A program made the translations under genes and the position numbers. A stretch of 64,000 nucleotides of DNA from Streptomyces ambofaciens ATCC 23877 (GTDB lineage Bacteria > Actinomycetota > Actinomycetes > Streptomycetales > Streptomycetaceae): contig NZ_CP012382.1 in NCBI RefSeq assembly GCF_001267885.1, positions 6,311,001 through 6,375,000 on the forward strand. Reading direction: 5' to 3'. The notes under the pieces were generated by a model. It was not told where the DNA came from. It did not search any database and was given only the letters and a program-made list of their open reading frames with translations. This document shows positions 9,658 to 16,024 of the stretch, piece after piece. Positions within the stretch are counted from its first letter, which is position 1. Every line of letters starts with the position of its first letter.

Positions 9658-10041
9658 CGGCGCGAACAGGTCGACGCCGTGGCCGTCCGGGTCGTTGAGC
9701 ACGGCGTACCGCTGGCCCCAGACGGCGTCCCAGGGCTTCCGTTCGCCGTGGCAGCCGGCGTCGGTCAGCTCCTCGTAGAGCGCGTCGACCTCGGCCGGGG
9801 TGTCGCACAGCAGGGCGAGCGAGTGCCGTCCACCGCCGGCCGGCGGCTGCCACCCGGGCGTGAAGGAACGGACGGACGCCTCCGTGTCGAGCAGCAGCCG
9901 GAGCCCGCCCGGCAGTTCGGCCTCGGCGTGGGGCTGGTCCCCGGCGTCCTCGGGGAACGCGAAACCGAGCCGGCGGTAGAAGGCCACGGAGGCGGCCATG
10001 TCGGAGACGATGATGCTGATGGCGTCGAATCGTGCGGTCAT
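9637..10041 (-). CDS. VOC (glyoxalase/bleomycin-resistance) superfamily protein
   Basis: 134 aa, one VOC unit pair: [27 protein letters not shown], then [22 protein letters not shown] and [17 protein letters not shown]. The family uses a metal held by His/Glu at the ends of these blocks; D and H positions are seen but the substrate cannot be inferred. The start is the ATG at MTARFD, with GGTGG just upstream. It is convergent with and overlaps the AraC gene. Confidence 0.85.
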   Translation of the reverse strand: MTARFDAISIIVSDMAASVAFYRRLGFAFPEDAGDQPHAEAELPGGLRLLLDTEASVRSFTPGWQPPAGGGRHSLALLCDTPAEVDALYEELTDAGCHGERKPWDAVWGQRYAVLNDPDGHGVDLFAPLPAPAE

Positions 10042-10192
10042 GGGGCCACCGTAGGCGGGGAGCGCGGGGCCGGTCTTGAAGGAATCGGACACGCGGCGCG
10101 GGTCCGCGGGGGAGTCGCGATGACGGTCCCCGGGTCTCAGAAGCCGCTCAAGTCCCTTGAACCGTGCGGGCCGAGTCCTTGATCATGGCTCC

Positions 10193-10522
10193 ATGTTCGG
10201 ACGCGGCAGGCAACAGGAACTCAACGTGCTCGTCCTGCGGGACGCGGACGTCGTCGCCCAGGAGATCCGTCAGGCACTCGCCGAGGCGACGCCCGAGCAG
10301 CGGCCCGGGCTGGAGCGCGCCGCCGCCCTGGCCGAACGGGCCGCCGCCGCCTCCGACGCGGAGCTGCGTGCCCGCTGGGTCCACGAACGCTTCGCCCGGA
10401 CCGGCTACGAGGGCCCCGCCGACTCCGTGCGGGCGGTCAAGATCCTGCGCGAGGCGGCACCCGGACTCAGTCTGCTCTCGGCCGTCCAGCTGACGAAGGA
10501 CGCCGCGGCGCACCGCCCCTAG
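10193..10522 (+). CDS. Small protein with ribosomal L7/L12-like C-terminal motif
   Basis: 109 aa from ATG (MFGRGRQQELNVLVLRDADV). Helical and Ala/Glu-rich; the last 30 residues (SVRAVKILREAAPGLSLLSA then VQLTKDAA) resemble the L7/L12 C-terminal pattern of VK-I-R-x6-L-x-AK followed by a helix. Genuine L7/L12 is encoded with rplJ, which is not here, so this would be a stand-alone paralogue. The function is unknown; related small proteins occur in streptomycetes. A longer in-frame start exists 36 bp upstream but starts less plausibly. Confidence 0.6.
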   Translation: MFGRGRQQELNVLVLRDADVVAQEIRQALAEATPEQRPGLERAAALAERAAAASDAELRARWVHERFARTGYEGPADSVRAVKILREAAPGLSLLSAVQLTKDAAAHRP

Positions 10523-10626
10523 GGCGCGGCACGGCCCGGGTGGGCGCCTCCCGTCCGCACGGCACCGGCCGCACGGGCGGGCGGCCGGGCCTGACGAGGG
10601 GAACGCCCGTACGGCAGGATGGGCGC

Positions 10627-11292
10627 ATGCCTCGTCTCACGCGCGTCCTGCCGGTGCTGCTGCTGGCGCCGTTGCTGCTCACCGCCTGCGGCTCCGAGAA
10701 GGCGGACACCGAGACCGTGGCCGTCTCCTCCGCGGGGGCCCGGGAGACCACCGGTCCCGACACCGGCCGGGGTGAACTCGACGCCCGCGCACAGGCGCTG
10801 GGCGTGGCCCCCGAACTGGTCCGCGTCACCGAGGCCCCCGGTTTCACCCTGGCCCAGCAGTCCGTCGGCGTCCTCGGCGACGACGGCTTCTCCGCCACCT
10901 GGGTCTCCGGTGAGACCGGTGCGCACCTGCGCCTCTCCGTCGACCGGGGCTCGATCACCGCCGGCACGTGCCCCGAGCAGCCGGTCGGGGACATGTCCGG
11001 GGAGCGCACGACGTGCGAACGCGACGGCGCCACCTGGTACCGCACCGGCGCCGGACGCCACGAGTACGCGGTGCCCGGCGAGGGCCACGTCGTACGCGTC
11101 TCGGCGGAGGAGGGCGCCGTACCGCGTGACGTGCTGCGCGAGGCCGCCCTCGCCGCCCACCGCCCCGACGCCGCCGAAGCCGCCCGGCTGCTGCCCCCCG
11201 CCGGCCCCGCGCCCGGCACCCCGGTCGAACGCGGCGACCTGCCCCCGGTCGGTGACGGGGCGCCCGACAACGACGTGGACGCCGGCGGATGA
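10627..11292 (+). CDS. Putative lipoprotein
   Basis: 221 aa. MPRLTRVLPVLLLAPLLLTAC is a type II signal peptide with an LLTAC lipobox and Cys at residue 21. The mature protein has no recognised domain; it contains four further cysteines (TCPEQP and TTCERD among them) that could form disulfides, and a Pro-rich C-terminus. The stop overlaps the ThuA start by ATGA, so the two are translationally coupled. It is presumably anchored to the outer face of the membrane. Confidence 0.82.
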   Translation: MPRLTRVLPVLLLAPLLLTACGSEKADTETVAVSSAGARETTGPDTGRGELDARAQALGVAPELVRVTEAPGFTLAQQSVGVLGDDGFSATWVSGETGAHLRLSVDRGSITAGTCPEQPVGDMSGERTTCERDGATWYRTGAGRHEYAVPGEGHVVRVSAEEGAVPRDVLREAALAAHRPDAAEAARLLPPAGPAPGTPVERGDLPPVGDGAPDNDVDAGG

Positions 11293-11978
11293 CGCGCCCC
11301 GGCAGGACGGCACCCCGGCTGCTCCTCTACACGCGCACCACCGCCTACCGCCACGACTCCATCCCGGACGCGGTGCACGCCGTGCGCACCCTGGAGGAGT
11401 TCGAGGCCGACCACACGGAGGACCCGGCGGTCCTGGAGCGGCCCCTCGACCGGTACGCGGCCGTCGTCTTCCTCTCCACCAGCGGGGAGGTGCTCACCCC
11501 GGCCGGACGCGACCGGCTCGCCGCGTACGTGGAGGCGGGCGGCGGCTTCGTCGGCGTGCACGCGGCGGCCTGCACCGAGGAGGACTGGCCGTACTACGGC
11601 GAGCTGCTCGGCGCCCGCTTCGCCCGCCACCCCGCCTGCCAGCCGGGCCGGGTACTCGTCGAGGACCCCGCCCATCCGGCGACCCGGGAGCTGCCGCCGG
11701 TCTGGGAGTTCACGGACGAGTGGTACGACTTCCGCACCAACCCGCGCGGTGCGGTGCGGGTGTTGGCCCGCGCCGACGAGTCGTCGTACGAGGGCGGTGG
11801 CATGGGCGACGACCATCCGCTGGTCTGGTGCCGCGCACAGGGCGCGGGCCGCGTCTTCTACACGGCCCTCGGCCATGCCGCCGACGCCTACCGCGACCCG
11901 GACTTCCGCGCCCATCTGCGGGGCGGCATCGACTGGGCGGCCCGCGCGGACACCGGCACGCCGCCGCGACGGCCCTGA
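11289..11978 (+). CDS. ThuA-like domain protein
   Basis: 229 aa. The family blocks are clear: LLLYTRTTAYRHDSIPDAV, DRYAAVVFLSTSGEVLTPAG, YVEAGGGFVGVHAAACTEEDW, DEWYDFRTNPRG, HPLVWCRAQGAGRVFYTALGH. ThuA-like proteins have a class I glutamine-amidotransferase-like fold and are linked to trehalose or other sugar utilisation; catalytic function is not settled. It overlaps the upstream lipoprotein gene by 4 bp, which suggests a surface-sugar role, though that is inference. No signal peptide is seen. Confidence 0.87.
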   Translation: MTRPGRTAPRLLLYTRTTAYRHDSIPDAVHAVRTLEEFEADHTEDPAVLERPLDRYAAVVFLSTSGEVLTPAGRDRLAAYVEAGGGFVGVHAAACTEEDWPYYGELLGARFARHPACQPGRVLVEDPAHPATRELPPVWEFTDEWYDFRTNPRGAVRVLARADESSYEGGGMGDDHPLVWCRAQGAGRVFYTALGHAADAYRDPDFRAHLRGGIDWAARADTGTPPRRP

Positions 11979-11991
11979 GGCCCCGGCCCGG

Positions 11992-12903
11992 CTACACGGG
12001 CAGCGCGCCGCTGCGTGCCGCCTCGCGGTGGCGCGAGGCCAGGCGGGAGCCGGACTCGCGGCGGGCGGCGCGGCGCAGGAGGGGCACCGCGAGGAGGAAG
12101 CCGAGGACCGCCCAGGCGCCCAGGACCAGGGCGACCATGGGCAGTTCCCAGGAGCCGGCCGGCTCGGCGGTCCGGGCGGCGTCCGGCAGCAGCGCCGAAC
12201 GCAGGCCCTGGGCCATCCACTTGAGCGGGAAGACGGAGGCCACCTGCTGCACCGGCGCGGGCAGCGAGGTGATCGGGAACACCGCTCCGGAGGTGACCAG
12301 CAGCCCCATGGTGGGCAGCATGATCAACGCCAGCGCCTCGCGCGGATTGGGCAGCACGGCGCCGATGGCCGCGCCCAGCGGCACGACGGCGAGCAGCCCC
12401 AGCGTGGTGACCCACAGCAGCGTCAGCCAGCCCGCCGGCCCGTCCGGCAGCGGCCCGTCCACCAGGACCGCCGCGCTCGCCAGGAGCACGGCCAGGGTGC
12501 CGATCGCCGTGACGGCCACCAGCAGGCACTTGGCGACGAGGTAGGCCGGTATCCCGCCGGGTGTCGCGCGCAGCCGCAGCAGCGCGCCCTCCTCGCGTTC
12601 GGTCACCAGCATCTGCGGGACGTTGATCAGCCCGATCTGGAACAGCAGGTAGGCCGCGAAGCCCGCCAGCACCAGGTGGGCCATCGGGGTCTGCGTGCCG
12701 GGCACGTCGTCACCGACGTAGCCGGCGATCGCCAGCGCGACGACGACGTTGGTCAGATGGCCGGACATCTCCCTGGGGTTGCGCAGGAGGTGCCGCAGCT
12801 CGATGCCGCCGCGGAGGAACCCGGCCCGCCAGTGCCGGCCGCGCGGACGGAGCGGTGCCTGCGTGCCGGCAGTGCCGTCCGCCTCGTGGGTGCTGTCCGT
12901 CAC
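11992..12903 (-). CDS. ABC-2 type transporter permease
   Basis: 303 aa from GTG, preceded by GAGGAGGACACAC; an ATG 15 nt earlier overlaps the ATPase stop and is second choice. After a cytoplasmic N-terminus (LRHLLRNPREMSGHLTNVVVA) there are about six transmembrane helices, with the ABC-2 signature region LPTMGLLVTSGAVFPITSLPAPVQQVASVFPLKWMAQGLR split across two helices. It forms an exporter with the ATPase encoded just upstream. Last gene of the four-gene operon; its stop is 13 bp from the convergent ThuA stop. Confidence 0.9.
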   Translation of the reverse strand: MTDSTHEADGTAGTQAPLRPRGRHWRAGFLRGGIELRHLLRNPREMSGHLTNVVVALAIAGYVGDDVPGTQTPMAHLVLAGFAAYLLFQIGLINVPQMLVTEREEGALLRLRATPGGIPAYLVAKCLLVAVTAIGTLAVLLASAAVLVDGPLPDGPAGWLTLLWVTTLGLLAVVPLGAAIGAVLPNPREALALIMLPTMGLLVTSGAVFPITSLPAPVQQVASVFPLKWMAQGLRSALLPDAARTAEPAGSWELPMVALVLGAWAVLGFLLAVPLLRRAARRESGSRLASRHREAARSGALPV

Positions 12904-12914
12904 GTGTGTCCTCC

Positions 12915-13835
12915 TCATGCGGCCTGTGCCTCCCCGTCCGGGGAGTCGTCCGGGGGTCCGGGCGGGCCGCCGGCCGTCCCGTGCACCATGTGCAGGTAGG
13001 TGTCCTCCAGCGTCGGGCGGCGCACCTCCAGGCCGGGGATCGGGCCCGCCGCGTCCCGGTGGAGTTCCCAGACCAGCCGGGAGGGGTCCTCGGTGCGTTC
13101 GCGGCGGGACGTCCCGTCGTCGGCCGTCCAGCGGACCTCGGCCCGCGAGGCGGCCTGCCGGGCCAGGTCCGCGGGCGTGCCGCAGGCCCGGATGCGGCCG
13201 CCGACCAGCATGGCGATCCGGTCCGCGAGGCGCTCGGCCTCCACCAGGTCGTGCGTGGTGAGCAGGACGGTGACGCCCTCGTCGCGGGCCAGCCGCTCGA
13301 CGAGGAGGTGGAAGTCGTGCCGCGCCCGGGGGTCGAACCCCGTGGTCGGTTCGTCCAGGAAGAGGAGTTCGGGACGGCCGACGATGCCGAGGGCGACGTC
13401 CAGCCGCCGGCGTTGCCCGCCGGACAGCCGGTCCACCTGTCGGCCCGCCTGGTCGGTGAGGCCGACCAGGGCCAGCAGTTCGGCCGGGTCGCGGGGGTCG
13501 GGGTAGTACGTGGCGAAGTGCCCCAGCAGTTCGGCGACCCGCCAGCGGCGGTGGTCGCGCCAGGACTGGAGCACCAGTCCGATCCGGCCCCGCCAGGCGT
13601 CGTCGCCCCGCTCCGGGTCCGTGCCGAGGACGTCGACCTCCCCGCCGGAGCGCCGCCGGAAGCCCTCCAGGATCTCCACCGTGGTGGTCTTCCCGGCGCC
13701 GTTGGGGCCCAGCAGCGCGAAGACTTCGCCGCGGTGGATGTCCAGATCGATGCCGTGGAGGACGGCGGTGTCCCCGTACGCCATGGTCACGTCGCGCGCG
13801 TGGATCACGGGCCGGCCGGGTGCGTGCCGCGTCAT
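12915..13835 (-). CDS. ABC transporter ATP-binding protein
   Basis: 306 aa. Walker A GPNGAGKT at residues 43-50, Q-loop VLQSW, signature LSGGQRRR, Walker B LLFLDEP and the switch His in LLTTHDL are all present, so it should be active. The C-terminal extension (TLEDTYLHMVHGTAG) is typical of DrrA-like drug/lipid exporter ATPases. The ATG overlaps the upstream regulator stop as ATGA. The product would energise the permease encoded downstream. Confidence 0.93.
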   Translation of the reverse strand: MTRHAPGRPVIHARDVTMAYGDTAVLHGIDLDIHRGEVFALLGPNGAGKTTTVEILEGFRRRSGGEVDVLGTDPERGDDAWRGRIGLVLQSWRDHRRWRVAELLGHFATYYPDPRDPAELLALVGLTDQAGRQVDRLSGGQRRRLDVALGIVGRPELLFLDEPTTGFDPRARHDFHLLVERLARDEGVTVLLTTHDLVEAERLADRIAMLVGGRIRACGTPADLARQAASRAEVRWTADDGTSRRERTEDPSRLVWELHRDAAGPIPGLEVRRPTLEDTYLHMVHGTAGGPPGPPDDSPDGEAQAA

Positions 13836-14182
13836 CGTCCCGCCTCCGAGGGCTGCCGCCGGGGCTCCGCGCCGGCCGCCGCCTGCGGGCCGGCGGCGTC
13901 GACGATCGCCCGGAGTGCCGCCACGTGCCCCTCGAAGGCCGTGCGGCCGCGGTCCGTCAGCCGCACCTTCGTGCGCCGCCTGCGGCCACCGCCCTCCTTG
14001 TGGAGTTCCAGGTAGCCGGCCTCTTCCAGGGTGTGCAGCTGCTTGGAGAGCGCCGAGTCGCTGAGCGAGAGGCTGTCGCGGACGAACGCGAAGTCCGCCC
14101 ATTCGGTGGCCGCGAGCAGCGCGACCACCGACAGCCGGGTGGCGGGATGGATCAGCTCGTCGAAACCGGTGGGGATGCTCAT
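13832..14182 (-). CDS. Winged-helix transcriptional regulator (MarR/ArsR-like, PF13601 type)
   Basis: 116 aa. IHPATRLSVVALLAATEWADFAFVRDSLSLSDSALSKQL is broken here as HTH core LSDSALSKQLHTLEEAGYLE followed by the wing GGGRRRRTKVRLTDRGRTAF. This family represses adjacent ABC exporters. The gene is second in an operon where every junction is an ATGA overlap. The tandem palindromes upstream of the first gene are its probable operator, which would make the operon self-repressed. Confidence 0.87.
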   Translation of the reverse strand: MSIPTGFDELIHPATRLSVVALLAATEWADFAFVRDSLSLSDSALSKQLHTLEEAGYLELHKEGGGRRRRTKVRLTDRGRTAFEGHVAALRAIVDAAGPQAAAGAEPRRQPSEAGR

Positions 14183-14691
14183 CGCCCCGCCCCCGGGTGA
14201 GGTTCCCGCACACCCCGGTCACGCAGCGACCCTGCCGCCCAGCGGCCCGCCGGGCCGATGAACAGGACGAACACGGCCGCCGAGACCGTGGCCCGGATCA
14301 GGCCGCCGGACACCGGTTCCAGGGACTCGACCATACGGCCGGACAGCAGGACCGTCGCGCCGGTCACCACCGCTCCCGCGACGAACGTGGCGAGCGTCCG
14401 CCAGTCCACGCGGGAGTGGTGCAACCGCATCCGGCTCCTGCGGTGGTGCACCACGGCCAGACGGCCGAGCAGGCCGACGTACGCGGCGATGGTCAGCAGG
14501 ACGCCCCACAGGGGCAGGTCCAGGCCCTGGACGGCGAGGAAGACCCACATGATCGCGGCCGTGGCGTAGGTCGTTCCGCCCCCGCCGGACGCCGACCGCT
14601 CGACCTCGTCGTACACCCGCTCCTGCGGCACCCGGATGCGCTGCAGGTCCTTCCATGCCTGTTCGGCATCGACCGGTGTGCTCACGGCCAT
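14179..14691 (-). CDS. Small multi-pass membrane protein, first gene of ABC export operon
   Basis: 170 aa. A soluble N-terminus (DAEQAWKDLQRIRVPQERVYDEVERS) precedes four hydrophobic segments (AAIMWVFLAVQGL, WGVLLTIAAYVGLLG, LATFVAGAVVTGATVLL, ATVSAAVFVLFIGPAG). No family is recognised, but such proteins commonly lead winged-helix/ABC operons in streptomycetes. ATG at 14691 or GTG at 14685 could start it; GGGAGGG fits either. It lies directly downstream of two palindromic sites. Confidence 0.75.
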   Translation of the reverse strand: MAVSTPVDAEQAWKDLQRIRVPQERVYDEVERSASGGGGTTYATAAIMWVFLAVQGLDLPLWGVLLTIAAYVGLLGRLAVVHHRRSRMRLHHSRVDWRTLATFVAGAVVTGATVLLSGRMVESLEPVSGGLIRATVSAAVFVLFIGPAGRWAAGSLRDRGVREPHPGAGR

Positions 14692-14712
14692 CGCCCTCCC
14701 GTGCCCGACTCC

Positions 14713-14758
14713 ACTTTCCTACTGGGAAAGCTATCTTCGACTTTCCCGGTAGGCAAGT
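14713..14758 (-). promoter_or_regulatory. Two tandem 19-bp palindromes, probable operator of the ABC operon
   Basis: The sites ACTTTCCTACTGGGAAAGC (14713-14731) and ACTTTCCCGGTAGGCAAGT (14740-14758) share the pattern ACTTTCC-N5-GG(A/C)AAG(T/C). Their centres are 27 bp apart, about 2.5 helical turns. They begin 22 bp upstream of the first gene of the operon encoding a winged-helix regulator, so two dimers of that regulator could cover the promoter. Symmetry and position are seen; the binding is inferred. Confidence 0.65.
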
Positions 14759-14840
14759 CGGTGGGAGGGTGAGGCCGGCAGATCACCGAGGGTCGCCGGC
14801 CGGTCACCCGGCCGACGACCGCTGTGCGGCGCGGGGCCGG

Positions 14841-15179
14841 CTACGCGACGAAGGTGGCGACGGTGTCCAGCCCCGCGTGCCGCAGGGTGCGGTGCACCGC
14901 CGGGCGGGCGCCGCGGACGGTGAGGACGGCCGGTTCCGGGGCCCGGGTGACCGCGCGCAGCAGCGCGTAGGCGCACGCGAGGTCGATGTGCGTCAGGTCG
15001 CCCATGTCCAGGGTCCACGCGCCCGGCCGCCGCAGACGGGGGTCGAGGAGCAGCTCCTCCAGGACGCCCAGCGCGGGCGCGTCCAGGTCACCGGCGAAGG
15101 CCAGAACGGCGTGCCGCTCGTCGGCCTCGGCGATCGTCACGGGGGCGGACCGGCTCGGGTGGTGAGGGTCGACGGTCAC
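14841..15179 (-). CDS. STAS-domain protein (anti-sigma factor antagonist-like)
   Basis: 112 aa from GTG after GAGGAGG. The STAS fold is seen in AVLAFAGDLDAPALGVLEELL, AWTLDMGDLTHIDLACAYALL and VRGARPAVHRTLRHAGL. In anti-anti-sigma factors the phosphorylated Ser/Thr follows the D(L/M)-x-x-(L)-x-(F/H)-(I)-D-S pattern; here the equivalent position reads DLTHIDLACAY, with Leu/Ala in place of Ser. It may therefore be a non-phosphorylatable variant. It stands alone, divergent from nothing obvious, with about 170 bp of empty sequence upstream. Confidence 0.8.
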   Translation of the reverse strand: MTVDPHHPSRSAPVTIAEADERHAVLAFAGDLDAPALGVLEELLLDPRLRRPGAWTLDMGDLTHIDLACAYALLRAVTRAPEPAVLTVRGARPAVHRTLRHAGLDTVATFVA

Positions 15180-15349
15180 GACGGCCTCCTCGGCGCACAG
15201 TGCGGGCGGGCGTGTCTCCCATTGTCACCCCGCGGCGCCGAGCGGGGCGGGTCGGAACGCGACCGCGCACCGGGACCCTTCGCCGCGAGCCCGGGACCAC
15301 CGTGTTCCGGGCCCCCGGGCGTCCGGTGCGTCGGTGGCCGGGACGCCGG

Positions 15350-16024
15350 TCAGGACGTGACCTTCGAGTCGCTCAGAACCAGCACGTCCGCGGCTTCCAG
15401 CGTCCAGGTGCTGACCCTTTCCCCCGACGGGCAGCAGTTGGCGTCCGACGGCCGGTACCAGAGCTCGGTCATGGTGGCCCTGCCCGGCTTCAGCTTCGTC
15501 GTGGACACCAGCGGCGGATGCTCGGCGTACGACTCGTGCTGGGTGGGAAGGGTGCCCAGCGCGTACAGCCGGCCGTCGCGCGCCGTCAGGACGACGGCCG
15601 CGAAGGTCAGTTGCCCGGCCGCGGTCCCTCCCCCGTTGTCGCAGCCGACGGCGACGGCGGCCTCGTCGCGGTCGTCCCCCGTGACGTCTCCGTACGTGGT
15701 GAGGTCGGGGAGCAGGGCCACGTGGACCCGGCCCCAGGTCTTCGACTCGCCCCGGCCCTCGCTGTCGGTGAGGGTCACCGTCCCGGCTATCTCGCAGAAG
15801 TCGCCGGGCAGCACCGCACGCGTCCAGTCGACCTCCCGCAGGTCGTCGGGGGCGGGCCCGAGCGCGGAGCCCGGGATCAGGGGAGAGGCGGTGGGTACCG
15901 GGGCCGAGACGCTGGGCGCGGCCGGCGCCGGGGTGACGCGGGGGCCCTGGTCGGGGGTCGAGCAGGCCGCCGCGAGCGCCGCGACCGCCACGACCGGCAG
16001 AGCCCGTGCCACACGTCTGTTCAT
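15350..16024 (-). CDS. Putative lipoprotein, coupled to the TIR-WD40 gene
   Basis: 224 aa. MNRRVARALPVVAVAALAAAC is a type II signal peptide with lipobox AAAC. A Pro/Ala/Ser-rich linker follows, then a domain with VDWTRAVLPGDFCEIAG, DRDEAAVAVGCDNGGG and SDANCCPSGERVSTW that resembles an FG-GAP/VCBS-like surface domain; this is tentative. Its ATG overlaps the TGA of the TIR-WD40 gene as ATGA, so the two are almost certainly coexpressed. It would display an extracytoplasmic partner for a protein whose sensor or effector is in the cytoplasm. Confidence 0.8.
   Translation of the reverse strand: MNRRVARALPVVAVAALAAACSTPDQGPRVTPAPAAPSVSAPVPTASPLIPGSALGPAPDDLREVDWTRAVLPGDFCEIAGTVTLTDSEGRGESKTWGRVHVALLPDLTTYGDVTGDDRDEAAVAVGCDNGGGTAAGQLTFAAVVLTARDGRLYALGTLPTQHESYAEHPPLVSTTKLKPGRATMTELWYRPSDANCCPSGERVSTWTLEAADVLVLSDSKVTS

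Noticed and set aside
13321..13345. GGTCGAACCCC resembling a tRNA T-arm
   Set aside because: It lies inside the ABC ATPase coding sequence and no cloverleaf can be built around it.
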